From assembly GCA_031216445.1 (NCBI GenBank), contig CM062211.1, positions 1,562,001 to 1,626,000 of the forward strand: a stretch of 64,000 nucleotides of DNA, written 5' to 3'. Positions within the stretch are counted from its first letter, which is position 1, and every line of letters starts with the position of its first letter. Origin of the DNA: Lateolabrax maculatus. Its lineage: Eukaryota; Chordata; Actinopteri; Acropomatiformes; Lateolabracidae. The notes beneath the pieces were generated by a model. The model saw only the letters and a program-made list of their open reading frames with translations, did not search any database and was not told the DNA's origin. A program made the translations under genes and the position numbers. Positions 34,005 through 47,014 of this stretch are shown piece by piece.

Positions 34005-35140
34005 CAAGACCGTATATTGATGAAGTATTTAGTGAAAAACAATCAGGTATGCGACATTAAAGGGACGCACAGACAATTACATCCTGCGAATCAACTCGGG
34101 CGGTGTTGTTAGTAGTTCCCTGCCTGAAAGGAAGCCAGTGGTTTGGAAGGTTACTTACAATTGCTCTCTGGTTTACAGGATGTAAAATGTGTCCCACCAC
34201 TTAAACTCAGTGGTAGTCATTAAACTTCCTCCACGGTCCAGTTGGGCAGGGCCTGTAGTGCGAGGCTGTGGGTGAAGCTGCTTCTTTGGAGAAACAGCTG
34301 CTGGGGGCATTAGGAGCAACAGCACTGGCTTTCCTCTGCTTGTCCTGCTCTGCTTTGCGCTAGACTATACGTGTGTGCTCCTCTCAGCTGCTGTGGAGCA
34401 ACAGCTGGACGGACAGTGGCTGTTGGTAGGGCCTCAGCAGCCACAGGAATCCGACAGGGCGAGTTGATTCCCTGCAATACCAGCCTATCATCCTGCGGTT
34501 GTACCACTGCTCCAGTGTGTGGTGTGATTCACCACCAATAACTGCAGGGAAGTGTCCCTCATAACTATTCCATTGTTTTAAATGAGCTGACGTATACTAC
34601 GGTAGTCCTGCAGGATCAGGCAGTATCTTGCGAGAGTGGCCGTCTTTCCTGCTTTCTTTGGATTCCTATGGAGACCACAAAGTCTAACAAAGATTGCCTC
34701 AACCAAACGGCAGCAGTCTGAGCACTCATCTTCCGACTGTTCACCCCAGGGGTGGATTCAGTCCTGTTGTTGGCCGAGCTCAAGTTAACCAAATCCCCTA
34801 CCTCCACAAACATTGGCCGTGATTTGCTAATGCCTATTTCATGTCCACGTTTCTTGGCATGTGATTGGCTCTGCGCTGTATAAACTGGATGAGGCGAAAT
34901 GGAATTCCACCACATGATTTGTTACAGTAAAATCGATTCCGGGAAGCTTATTGGACGGCAAAAGCACGCTCCTGTGTTGCAGGTCCCGCAATTCCCCTCC
35001 GAGCTCTCGCTGTAGTATCCTGTTGAGATGTTTTCGATTTTTCAGGTTTTGTCTCAGTTGTTGCGCCAAAGATGGTTGTTGTGATGGAGCGTGGTAGCTT
35101 GTTGACATGTAAACATGGAAGACTAAAGGCAAACTGACTG

Positions 35141-35222
35141 CGACGAGGATGGGATTCGAACCCACGCGTGCAAAGCACAATGGATTAGCAGTCCATCGCC
35201 TTAACCACTCGGCCACCTCGTC
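35141..35222 (-). tRNA. tRNA-Ser-GCT: tRNA-Ser(GCT), unit 5 (short unit)
   Basis: Consensus gene. The deletion of this unit starts about 107 bp upstream of its 5' end, shortening the gap to the next tRNA-Ala to 641 bp. Confidence 0.97.
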
Positions 35223-35328
35223 TTTGGCGCGCCGCGCGTAAGGTGACCAGCAAGTTCGTTATCATAAAAAGCGAATCTCAAACTCACTGCCTAACTCAAG
35301 TTTTATCGCAGTGCGAGGGGCCATAAGG

Positions 35329-35338
35329 GGTTTAAACG
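35329..35338. other. Deletion/insertion scar of unit 5
   Basis: After 'ggggccataagg' about 50 bases present in all other full units are replaced by the ten bases ggtttaaacg, which contain the palindrome GTTTAAAC (35330-35337). Confidence 0.85.
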
Positions 35339-35863
35339 CTTTACGTTTGTGCTCCTCTCAGCTGCTGTGGAGCAACAGCTGGACGGACCATAACCGGTGG
35401 TAGGGCCTCGGCAACCCAAGGAAGCCAACAGGGCAAGTTAGCAAATCACGAAAACGGAGCAAATGGAATGGCGCCCTATGGTTTGTCACAGTAAAATTGA
35501 GTCCTGGAAGCTTATGGGTTGGCAATACCACAGTCCAGTGTTGCAGGTCCCGCTAATTCATCTCTGAGTGCTCGTTGTAGTGTCCAGTTCAGGCGTTTTT
35601 CGATGTTTAGTTCAATGAATTGAGTTAAAACAGTGCAAGTCATTGGTTTCCTCGGGTGTTTTTCTCAGTAGATGTGACAGTGTATGATTGAGGAAGAGAA
35701 CATTTCTGATGCAGAAGTTTATCCTGTTGTAAGAACGTGGGTTGTTGTAATTCGGGATGTTAGCTCGTTGACTCGTAAACATGGCAGACTAAAGTTAACT
35801 TGACTGCGACGAGGACGGGATTTCGAAGCCACGCGTGGACTGCACGAGGTGCTGTCTTTCACT

Positions 35864-35936
35864 GGGGAATTAGCTCAAATGGTAGAGCGCTCGCTTAGCA
35901 TGCGAGAGGTAGCGGGATCGACGCCCGCATTCTCCA
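35864..35936 (+). tRNA. tRNA-Ala-AGC: tRNA-Ala(AGC), unit 6
   Basis: Consensus copy; upstream flank has the private change gaacgtggg (near 35734). Confidence 0.97.
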
Positions 35937-37072
35937 CAAGACCGTATATTGATGAAGTATTTAGTGAAAAACAATCAGGTATGCGACATTAAAGGGACGC
36001 ACAGACAATTACATCCTGCGAATCAACTCGGGCGGTGTTGTTAGTAGTTCCCTGCCTGAAAGGAAGCCAGTGGTTTGGAAGGTTACTTACAATTGCTCTC
36101 TGGTTTACAGGATGTAAAATGTGTCCCACCACTTAAACTCAGTGGTAGTCATTAAACTTCCTCCACGGTCCAGTTGGGCAGGGCCTGTAGTGCGAGGCTG
36201 TGGGTGAAGCTGCTTCTTTGGAGAAACAGCTGCTGGGGGCATTAGGAGCAACAGCACTGGCTTTCCTCTGCTTGTCCTGCTCTGCTTTGCGCTAGACTAT
36301 ACGTGTGTGCTCCTCTCAGCTGCTGTGGAGCAACAGCTGGACGGACAGTGGCTGTTGGTAGGGCCTCAGCAGCCACAGGAATCCGACAGGGCGAGTTGAT
36401 TCCCTGCAATACCAGCCTATCATCCTGCGGTTGTACCACTGCTCCAGTGTGTGGTGTGATTCACCACCAATAACTGCAGGGAAGTGTCCCTCATAACTAT
36501 TCCATTGTTTTAAATGAGCTGACGTATACTACGGTAGTCCTGCAGGATCAGGCAGTATCTTGCGAGAGTGGCCGTCTTTCCTGCTTTCTTTGGATTCCTA
36601 TGGAGACCACAAAGTCTAACAAAGATTGCCTCAACCAAACGGCAGCAGTCTGAGCACTCATCTTCCGACTGTTCACCCCAGGGGTGGATTCAGTCCTGTT
36701 GTTGGCCGAGCTCAAGTTAACCAAATCCCCTACCTCCACAAACATTGGCCGTGATTTGCTAATGCCTATTTCATGTCCACGTTTCTTGGCATGTGATTGG
36801 CTCTGCGCTGTATAAACTGGATGAGGCGAAATGGAATTCCACCACATGATTTGTTACAGTAAAATCGATTCCGGGAAGCTTATTGGACGGCAAAAGCACG
36901 CTCCTGTGTTGCAGGTCCCGCAATTCCCCTCCGAGCTCTCGCTGTAGTATCCTGTTGAGATGTTTTTGATTTTTCAGGTTTTGTCTCAGTTGTTGCGCCA
37001 AAGATGGTTGTTGTGATGGAGCGTGGTAGCTTGTTGACATGTAAACATGGAAGACTAAAGGCAAACTGACTG

Positions 37073-37154
37073 CGACGAGGATGGGATTCGAACCCACGCG
37101 TGCAAAGCACAATGGATTAGCAGTCCATCGCCTTAACCACTCGGCCACCTCGTC
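37073..37154 (-). tRNA. tRNA-Ser-GCT: tRNA-Ser(GCT), unit 6
   Basis: Consensus gene; its 3' flank shares a C-to-T change (36967) only with unit 7. Confidence 0.97.
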
Positions 37155-37835
37155 TTTGGCGCGCCGCGCGTAAGGTGACCAGCAAGTTCGTTATCATAAA
37201 AAGCGAATCTCAAACTCACTGCCTAACTCAAGTTTTATCGCAGTGCGAGGGGCCATAAGGAGGAACAGCACTGAATTTCCTTTGCTTGTCGTGCACTGCT
37301 TTGCGGTAGACTTTACGTTTGTGCTCCTCTCAGCTGCTGTGGAGCAACAGCTGGACGGACCATAACCGGTGGTAGGGCCTCGGCAACCCAAGGAAGCCAA
37401 CAGGGCAAGTTAGCAAATCACGAAAACGGAGCAAATGGAATGGCGCCCTATGGTTTGTCACAGTAAAATTGAGTCCTGGAAGCTTATGGGTTGGCAATAC
37501 CACAGTCCAGTGTTGCAGGTCCCGCTAATTCATCTCTGAGTGCTCGTTGTAGTGTCCAGTTCAGGCGTTTTTCGATGTTTAGTTCAATGAATTGAGTTAA
37601 AACAGTGCAAGTCATTGGTTTCCTCGGGTGTTTTTCTCAGTAGATGTGACAGTGTATGATTGAGGAAGAGAACATTTCTGATGCAGAAGTTTATCCTGTT
37701 GTAAGAAAGTGGGTTGTTGTAATTCGGGATGTTAGCTCGTTGACTCGTAAACATGGCAGACTAAAGTTAACTTGACTGCGACGAGGACGGGATTTCGAAG
37801 CCACGCGTGGACTGCACGAGGTGCTGTCTTTCACT

Positions 37836-37908
37836 GGGGAATTAGCTCAAATGGTAGAGCGCTCGCTTAGCATGCGAGAGGTAGCGGGATCGACGCCCGC
37901 ATTCTCCA
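37836..37908 (+). tRNA. tRNA-Ala-AGC: tRNA-Ala(AGC), unit 7
   Basis: Consensus copy. Confidence 0.97.
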
Positions 37909-39044
37909 CAAGACCGTATATTGATGAAGTATTTAGTGAAAAACAATCAGGTATGCGACATTAAAGGGACGCACAGACAATTACATCCTGCGAATCAACT
38001 CGGGCGGTGTTGTTAGTAGTTCCCTGCCTGAAAGGAAGCCAGTGGTTTGGAAGGTTACTTACAATTGCTCTCTGGTTTACAGGATGTAAAATGTGTCCCA
38101 CCACTTAAACTCAGTGGTAGTCATTAAACTTCCTCCACGGTCCAGTTGGGCAGGGCCTGTAGTGCGAGGCTGTGGGTGAAGCTACTTCTTTGGAGAAACA
38201 GCTGCTGGGGGCATTAGGAGCAACAGCACTGGCTTTCCTCTGCTTGTCCTGCTCTGCTTTGCGCTAGACTATACGTGTGTGCTCCTCTCAGCTGCTGTGG
38301 AGCAACAGCTGGACGGACAGTGGCTGTTGGTAGGGCCTCAGCAGCCACAGGAATCCGACAGGGCGAGTTGATTCCCTGCAATACCAGCCTATCATCCTGC
38401 GGTTGTACCACTGCTCCAGTGTGTGGTGTGATTCACCACCAATAACTGCAGGGAAGTGTCCCTCATAACTATTCCATTGTTTTAAATGAGCTGACGTATA
38501 CTACGGTAGTCCTGCAGGATCAGGCAGTATCTTGCGAGAGTGGCCGTCTTTCCTGCTTTCTTTGGATTCCTATGGAGACCACAAAGTCTAACAAAGATTG
38601 CCTCAACCAAACGGCAGCAGTCTGAGCACTCATCTTCCGACTGTTCACCCCAGGGGTGGATTCAGTCCTGTTGTTGGCCGAGCTCAAGTTAACCAAATCC
38701 CCTACCTCCACAAACATTGGCCGTGATTTGCTAATGCCTATTTCATGTCCACGTTTCTTGGCATGTGATTGGCTCTGCGCTGTATAAACTGGATGAGGCG
38801 AAATGGAATTCCACCACATGATTTGTTACAGTAAAATCGATTCCGGGAAGCTTATTGGACGGCAAAAGCACGCTCCTGTGTTGCAGGTCCCGCAATTCCC
38901 CTCCGAGCTCTCGCTGTAGTATCCTGTTGAGATGTTTTTGATTTTTCAGGTTTTGTCTCAGTTGTTGCGCCAAAGATGGTTGTTGTGATGGAGCGTGGTA
39001 GCTTGTTGACATGTAAACATGGAAGACTAAAGGCAAACTGACTG

Positions 39045-39126
39045 CGACGAGGATGGGATTCGAACCCACGCGTGCAAAGCACAATGGATTAGCAGTCCAT
39101 CGCCTTAACCACTCGGCCACCTCGTC
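39045..39126 (-). tRNA. tRNA-Ser-GCT: tRNA-Ser(GCT), unit 7
   Basis: Consensus gene; flank change at 38939 shared with unit 6. Confidence 0.97.
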
Positions 39127-39807
39127 TTTGGCGCGCCGCGCGTAAGGTGACCAGCAAGTTCGTTATCATAAAAAGCGAATCTCAAACTCACTGCCTAACT
39201 CAAGTTTTATCGCAGTGCGAGGGGCCATAAGGAGGAACAGCACTGAATTTCCTTTGCTTGTCGTGCACTGCTTTGCGGTAGACTTTACGTTTGTGCTCCT
39301 CTCAGCTGCTGTGGAGCAACAGCTGGACGGACCATAACCGGTGGTAGGGCCTCGGCAACCCAAGGAAGCCAACAGGGCAAGTTAGCAAATCACGAAAACG
39401 GAGCAAATGGAATGGCGCCCTATGGTTTGTCACAGTAAAATTGAGTCCTGGAAGCTTATGGGTTGGCAATACCACAGTCCAGTGTTGCAGGTCCCGCTAA
39501 TTCATCTCTGAGTGCTCGTTGTAGTGTCCAGTTCAGGCGTTTTTCGATGTTTAGTTCAATGAATTGAGTTAAAACAGTGCAAGTCATTGGTTTCCTCGGG
39601 TGTTTTTCTCAGTAGATGTGACAGTGTATGATTGAGGAAGAGAACATTTCTGATGCAGAAGTTTATCCTGTTGTAAGAAAGTGGGTTGTTGTAATTCGGG
39701 ATGTTAGCTCGTTGACTCGTAAACTTGGCAGACTAAAGTTAACTTGACTGCGACGAGGACGGGATTTCGAAGCCACGCGTGGACTGCACGAGGTGCTGTC
39801 TTTCACT

Positions 39808-39880
39808 GGGGAATTAGCTCAAATGGTAGAGCGCTCGCTTAGCATGCGAGAGGTAGCGGGATCGACGCCCGCATTCTCCA
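39808..39880 (+). tRNA. tRNA-Ala-AGC: tRNA-Ala(AGC), unit 8
   Basis: Consensus copy; the upstream flank change A-to-T at 39725 is shared only with the next copy. Confidence 0.97.
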
Positions 39881-41016
39881 CAAGACCGTATATTGATGAA
39901 GTATTTAGTGAAAAACAATCAGGTATGCGACATTAAAGGGACGGACAGACAATTACATCCTGCGAATCAACTCGGGCGGTGTTGTTAGTAGTTCCCTGCC
40001 TGAAAGGAAGCCAGTGGTTTGGAAGGTTACTTACAATTGCTCTCTGGTTTACAGGATGTAAAATGTGTCCCACCACTTAAACTCAGTGGTAGTCATTAAA
40101 CTTCCTCCACGGTCCAGTTGGGCAGGGCCTGTAGTGCGAGGCTGTGGGTGAAGCTGCTTCTTTGGAGAAACAGCTGCTGGGGGCATTAGGAGCAACAGCA
40201 CTGGCTTTCCTCTGCTTGTCCTGCTCTGCTTTGCGCTAGACTATACGTGTGTGCTCCTCTCAGCTGCTGTGGAGCAACAGCTGGACGGACAGTGGCTGTT
40301 GGTAGGGCCTCAGCAGCCACAGGAATCCGACAGGGCGAGTTGATTCCCTGCAATACCAGCCTATCATCCTGCGGTTGTACCACTGCTCCAGTGTGTGGTG
40401 TGATTCACCACCAATAACTGCAGGGAAGTGTCCCTCATAACTATTCCATTGTTTAAAATGAGCTGACGTATACTACGGTAGTCCTGCAGGATCAGGCAGT
40501 ATCTTGCGAGAGTGGCCGTCTTTCCTGCTTTCTTTGGATTCCTATGGAGACCACAAAGTCTAACAAAGATTGCCTCAACCAAACGGCAGCAGTCTGAGCA
40601 CTCATCTTCCGACTGTTCACCCCAGGGGTGGATTCAGTCCTGTTGTTGGCCGAGCTCAAGTTAACCAAATCCCCTACCTCCACAAACATTGGCCGTGATT
40701 TGCTAATGCCTATTTCATGTCCACGTTTCTTGGCATGTGATTGGCTCTGCGCTGTATAAACTGGATGAGGCGAAATGGAATTCCACCACATGATTTGTTA
40801 CAGTAAAATCGATTCCGGGAAGCTTATTGGACGGCAAAAGCACGCTCCTGTGTTGCAGGTCCCGCAATTCCCCTCCGAGCTCTCGCTGTAGTATCCTGTT
40901 GAGATGTTTTCGATTTTTCAGGTTTTGTCTCAGTTGTTGCGCCAAAGATGGTTGTTGTGATGGAGCGTGGTAGCTTGTTGACATGTAAACATGGAAGACT
41001 AAAGGCAAACTGACTG

Positions 41017-41098
41017 CGACGAGGATGGGATTCGAACCCACGCGTGCAAAGCACAATGGATTAGCAGTCCATCGCCTTAACCACTCGGCCACCTCGTC
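41017..41098 (-). tRNA. tRNA-Ser-GCT: tRNA-Ser(GCT), unit 8
   Basis: Consensus gene; 5' flank altered to ggcgcgcagagcg. Confidence 0.97.
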
Positions 41099-41779
41099 TT
41101 TGGCGCGCAGAGCGTAAGGTGACCAGCAAGTTCGTTATCATAAAAAGCGAATCTCAAACTCACTGCCTAACTCAAGTTTTATCGCAGTGCGAGGGGCCAT
41201 AAGGAGGAACAGCACTGAATTTCCTTTGCTTGTCGTGCACTGCTTTGCGGTAGACTTTACGTTTGTGCTCCTCTCAGCTGCTGTGGAGCAACAGCTGGAC
41301 GGACCATAACCGGTGGTAGGGCCTCGGCAACCCAAGGAAGCCAACAGGGCAAGTTAGCAAATCACGAAAATGGAGCAAATGGAATGGCGCCCTATGGTTT
41401 GTCACAGTAAAATTGAGTCCTGGAAGCTTATGGGTTGGCAATACCACAGTCCAGTGTTGCAGGTCCCGCTAATTCATCTCTGAGTGCTCGTTGTAGTGTC
41501 CAGTTCAGGCGTTTTTCGATGTTTAGTTCAATGAATTGAGTTAAAACAGTGCAAGTCATTGGTTTCCTCGGGTGTTTTTCTCAGTAGATGTGACAGTGTA
41601 TGATTGAGGAAGAGAACATTTCTGATGCAGAAGTTTATCCTGTTGTAAGAAAGTGGGTTGTTGTAATTCGGGATGTTAGCTCGTTGACTCGTAAACTTGG
41701 CAGACTAAAGTTAACTTGACTGCGACGAGGACGGGATTTCGAAGCCACGCGTGGACTGCACGAGGTGCTGTCTTTCACT

Positions 41780-41852
41780 GGGGAATTAGCTCAAATGGTA
41801 GAGCGCTCGCTTAGCATGCGAGAGGTAGCGGGATCGACGCCCGCATTCTCCA
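41780..41852 (+). tRNA. tRNA-Ala-AGC: tRNA-Ala(AGC), unit 9
   Basis: Consensus copy; upstream flank change at 41697 shared with unit 8. Confidence 0.97.
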
Positions 41853-42988
41853 CAAGACCGTATATTGATGAAGTATTTAGTGAAAAACAATCAGGTATGC
41901 GACATTAAAGGGACGCACAGACAATTACATCCTGCGAATCAACTCGGGCGGTGTTGTTAGTAGTTCCCTGCCTGAAAGGAAGCCAGTGGTTTGGAAGGTT
42001 ACTTACAATTGCTCTCTGGTTTACAGGATGTAAAATGTGTCCCACCACTTAAACTCAGTGGTAGTCATTAAACTTCCTCCACGGTCCAGTTGGGCAGGGC
42101 CTGTAGTGCGAGGCTGTGGGTGAAGCTGCTTCTTTGGAGAAACAGCTGCTGGGGGCATTAGGAGCAACAGCACTGGCTTTCCTCTGCTTGTCCTGCTCTG
42201 CTTTGCGCTAGACTATACGTGTGTGCTCCTCTCAGCTGCTGTGGAGCAACAGCTGGACGGACAGTGGCTGTTGGTAGGGCCTCAGCAGCCACAGGAATCC
42301 GACAGGGCGAGTTGATTCCCTGCAATACCAGCCTATCATCCTGCGGTTGTACCACTGCTCCAGTGTGTGGTGTGATTCACCACCAATAACTGCAGGGAAG
42401 TGTCCCTCATAACTATTCCATTGTTTAAAATGAGCTGACGTATACTACGGTAGTCCTGCAGGATCAGGCAGTATCTTGCGAGAGTGGCCGTCTTTCCTGC
42501 TTTCTTTGGATTCCTATGGAGACCACAAAGTCTAACAAAGATTGCCTCAACCAAACGGCAGCAGTCTGAGCACTCATCTTCCGACTGTTCACCCCAGGGG
42601 TGGATTCAGTCCTGTTGTTGGCCGAGCTCAAGTTAACCAAATCCCCTACCTCCACAAACATTGGCCGTGATTTGCTAATGCCTATTTCATGTCCACGTTT
42701 CTTGGCATGTGATTGGCTCTGCGCTGTATAAACTGGATGAGGCGAAATGGAATTCCACCACATGATTTGTTACAGTAAAATCGATTCCGGGAAGCTTATT
42801 GGACGGCAAAAGCACGCTCCTGTGTTGCAGGTCCCGCAATTCCCCTCCGAGCTCTCGCTGTAGTATCCTGTTGAGATGTTTTCGATTTTTCAGGTTTTGT
42901 CTCAGTTGTTGCGCCAAAGATGGTTGTTGTGATGGAGCGTGGTAGCTTGTTGACATGTAAACATGGAAGACTAAAGGCAAACTGACTG

Positions 42989-43070
42989 CGACGAGGATGG
43001 GATTCGAACCCACGCGTGCAAAGCACAATGGATTAGCAGTCCATCGCCTTAACCACTCGGCCACATCGTC
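42989..43070 (-). tRNA. tRNA-Ser-GCT: tRNA-Ser(GCT), unit 9, acceptor-stem mismatch
   Basis: A at + strand 43065 (C in all other copies) changes tRNA position 6 from G to U, giving a U6:C67 mismatch in the acceptor stem. Internal promoter boxes are intact, so it could be transcribed, but folding and processing may suffer. Confidence 0.92.
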
Positions 43071-43751
43071 TTTGGCGCGCCGCGCGTAAGGTGACCAGCA
43101 AGTTCGTTATCATAAAAAGCGAATCTCAAACTCACTGCCTAACTCAAGTTTTATCGCAGTGCGAGGGGCCATAAGGAGGAACAGCACTGAATTTCCTTTG
43201 CTTGTCGTGCACTGCTTTGCGGTAGACTTTACGTTTGTGCTCCTCTCAGCTGCTGTGGAGCAACAGCTGGACGGACCATAACCGGTGGTAGGGCCTCGGC
43301 AACCCAAGGAAGCCAACAGGGCAAGTTAGCAAATCACGAAAACGGAGCAAATGGAATGGCGCCCTATGGTTTGTCACAGTAAAATTGAGTCCTGGAAGCT
43401 TATGGGTTGGCAATACCACAGTCCAGTGTTGCAGGTCCCGCTAATTCATCTCTGAGTGCTCGTTGTAGTGTCCAGTTCAGGCGTTTTTCGATGTTTAGTT
43501 CAATGAATTGAGTTAAAACAGTGCAAGTCATTGGTTTCCTCGGGTGTTTTTCTCAGTAGATGTGACAGTGTATGATTGAGGAAGAGAACATTTCTGATGC
43601 AGAAGTTTATCCTGTTGTAAGAAAGTGGGTTGTTGTAATTCGGGATGTTAGCTCGTTGACTCGTAAACATGGCAGACTAAAGTTAACTTGACTGCGACGA
43701 GGACGGGATTTCGAAGCCACGCGTGGACTGCACGAGGTGCTGTCTTTCACT

Positions 43752-43824
43752 GGGGAATTAGCTCAAATGGTAGACCGCTCGCTTAGCATGCGAGAGGTAG
43801 CGGGATCGACGCCCGCATTCTCCA
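43752..43824 (+). tRNA. tRNA-Ala-AGC: tRNA-Ala(AGC), unit 10, D-stem mismatch
   Basis: C at 43775 (G in all other copies) changes G24 to C and creates a C11:C24 mismatch in the D stem; G3:U70 is intact. Confidence 0.92.
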
Positions 43825-44960
43825 CAAGACCGTATATTGATGAAGTATTTAGTGAAAAACAATCAGGTATGCGACATTAAAGGGACGGACAGACAATTAC
43901 ATCCTGCGAATCAACTCGGGCGGTGTTGTTAGTAGTTCCCTGCCTGAAAGGAAGCCAGTGGTTTGGAAGGTTACTTACAATTGCTCTCTGGTTTACAGGA
44001 TGTAAAATGTGTCCCACCACTTAAACTCAGTGGTAGTCATTAAACTTCCTCCACGGTCCAGTTGGGCAGGGCCTGTAGTGCGAGGCTGTGGGTGAAGCTG
44101 CTTCTTTGGAGAAACAGCTGCTGGGGGCATTAGGAGCAACAGCACTGGCTTTCCTCTGCTTGTCCTGCTCTGCTTTGCGCTAGACTATACGTGTGTGCTC
44201 CTCTCAGCTGCTGTGGAGCAACAGCTGGACGGACAGTGGCTGTTGGTAGGGCCTCAGCAGCCACAGGAATCCGACAGGGCGAGTTGATTCCCTGCAATAC
44301 CAGCCTATCATCCTGCGGTTGTACCACTGCTCCAGTGTGTGGTGTGATTCACCACCAATAACTGCAGGGAAGTGTCCCTCATAACTATTCCATTGTTTTA
44401 AATGAGCTGACGTATACTACGGTAGTCCTGCAGGATCAGGCAGTATCTTGCGAGAGTGGCCGTCTTTCCTGCTTTCTTTGGATTCCTATGGAGACCACAA
44501 AGTCTAACAAAGATTGCCTCAACCAAACGGCAGCAGTCTGAGCACTCATCTTCCGACTGTTCACCCCAGGGGTGGATTCAGTCCTGTTGTTGGCCGAGCT
44601 CAAGTTAACCAAATCCCCTACCTCCACAAACATTGGCCGTGATTTGCTAATGCCTATTTCATGTCCACGTTTCTTGGCATGTGATTGGCTCTGCGCTGTA
44701 TAAACTGGATGAGGCGAAATGGAATTCCACCACATGATTTGTTACAGTAAAATCGATTCCGGGAAGCTTATTGGACGGCAAAAGCACGCTCCTGTGTTGC
44801 AGGTCCCGCAATTCCCCTCCGAGCTCTCGCTGTAGTATCCTGTTGAGATGTTTTCGATTTTTCAGGTTTTGTCTCAGTTGTTGCGCCAAAGATGGTTGTT
44901 GTGATGGAGCGTGGTAGCTTGTTGACATGTAAACATGGAAGACTAAAGGCAAACTGACTG

Positions 44961-45042
44961 CGACGAGGATGGGATTCGAACCCACGCGTGCAAAGCACAA
45001 TGGATTAGCAGTCCATCGCCTTAACCACTCGGCCACCTCGTC
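44961..45042 (-). tRNA. tRNA-Ser-GCT: tRNA-Ser(GCT), unit 10
   Basis: Consensus copy. Confidence 0.97.
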
Positions 45043-45723
45043 TTTGGCGCGCCGCGCGTAAGGTGACCAGCAAGTTCGTTATCATAAAAAGCGAATCTCA
45101 AACTCACTGCCTAACTCAAGTTTTATCGCAGTGCGAGGGGCCATAAGGAGGAACAGCACTGAATTTCCTTTGCTTGTCGTGCACTGCTTTGCGGTAGACT
45201 TTACGTTTGTGCTCCTCTCAGCTGCTGTGGAGCAACAGCTGGACGGACCATAACCGGTGGTAGGGCCTCGGCAACCCAAGGAAGCCAACAGGGCAAGTTA
45301 GCAAATCACGAAAACGGAGCAAATGGAATGGCGCCCTATGGTTTGTCACAGTAAAATTGAGTCCTGGAAGCTTATGGGTTGGCAATACCACAGTCCAGTG
45401 TTGCAGGTCCCGCTAATTCATCTCTGAGTGCTCGTTGTAGTGTCCAGTTCAGGCGTTTTTCGATGTTTAGTTCAATGAATTGAGTTAAAACAGTGCAAGT
45501 CATTGGTTTCCTCGGGTGTTTTTCTCAGTAGATGTGACAGTGTATGATTGAGGAAGAGAACATTTCTGATGCAGAAGTTTATCCTGTTGTAAGAAAGTGG
45601 GTTGTTGTAATTCGGGATGTTAGCTCGTTGACTCGTAAACATGGCAGACTAAAGTTAACTTGACTGCGACGAGGACGGGATTTCGAAGCCACGCGTGGAC
45701 TGCACGAGGTGCTGTCTTTCACT

Positions 45724-45796
45724 GGGGAATTAGCTCAAATGGTAGAGCGCTCGCTTAGCATGCGAGAGGTAGCGGGATCGACGCCCGCATTCTCCA
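45724..45796 (+). tRNA. tRNA-Ala-AGC: tRNA-Ala(AGC), unit 11
   Basis: Consensus copy. Confidence 0.97.
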
Positions 45797-46932
45797 CAAG
45801 ACCGTATATTGATGAAGTATTTAGTGAAAAACAATCAGGTATGCGACATTAAAGGGACGCACAGACAATTACATCCTGCGAATCAACTCGGGCGGTGTTG
45901 TTAGTAGTTCCCTGCCTGAAAGGAAGCCAGTGGTTTGGAAGGTTACTTACAATTGCTCTCTGGTTTACAGGATGTAAAATGTGTCCCACCACTTAAACTC
46001 AGTGGTAGTCATTAAACTTCCTCCACGGTCCAGTTGGGCAGGGCCTGTAGTGCGAGGCTGTGGGTGAAGCTGCTTCTTTGGAGAAACAGCTGCTGGGGGC
46101 ATTAGGAGCAACAGCACTGGCTTTCCTCTGCTTGTCCTGCTCTGCTTTGCGCTAGACTATACGTGTGTGCTCCTCTCAGCTGCTGTGGAGCAACAGCTGG
46201 ACGGACAGTGGCTGTTGGTAGGGCCTCAGCAGCCACAGGAATCCGACAGGGCGAGTTGATTCCCTGCAATACCAGCCTATCATCCTGCGGTTGTACCACT
46301 GCTCCAGTGTGTGGTGTGATTCACCACCAATAACTGCAGGGAAGTGTCCCTCATAACTATTCCATTGTTTAAAATGAGCTGACGTATACTACGGTAGTCC
46401 TGCAGGATCAGGCAGTATCTTGCGAGAGTGGCCGTCTTTCCTGCTTTCTTTGGATTCCTATGGAGACCACAAAGTCTAACAAAGATTGCCTCAACCAAAC
46501 GGCAGCAGTCTGAGCACTCATCTTCCGACTGTTCACCCCAGGGGTGGATTCAGTCCTGTTGTTGGCCGAGCTCAAGTTAACCAAATCCCCTACCTCCACA
46601 AACATTGGCCGTGATTTGCTAATGCCTATTTCATGTCCACGTTTCTTGGCATGTGATTGGCTCTGCGCTGTATAAACTGGATGAGGCGAAATGGAATTCC
46701 ACCACATGATTTGTTACAGTAAAATCGATTCCTGGAAGCTTATTGGACGGCAAAAGCACGCTCCTGTGTTGCAGGTCCCGCAATTCCCCTCCGAGCTCTC
46801 GCTGTAGTATCCTGTTGAGATGTTTTCGATTTTTCAGGTTTTGTCTCAGTTGTTGCGCCAAAGATGGTTGTTGTGATGGAGCGTGGTAGCTTGTTGACAT
46901 GTAAACATGGAAGACTAAAGGCAAACTGACTG

Positions 46933-47014
46933 CGACGAGGATGGGATTCGAACCCACGCGTGCAAAGCACAATGGATTAGCAGTCCATCGCCTTAACCAC
47001 TCGGCCACCTCGTC
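46933..47014 (-). tRNA. tRNA-Ser-GCT: tRNA-Ser(GCT), unit 11
   Basis: Consensus copy. Confidence 0.97.
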
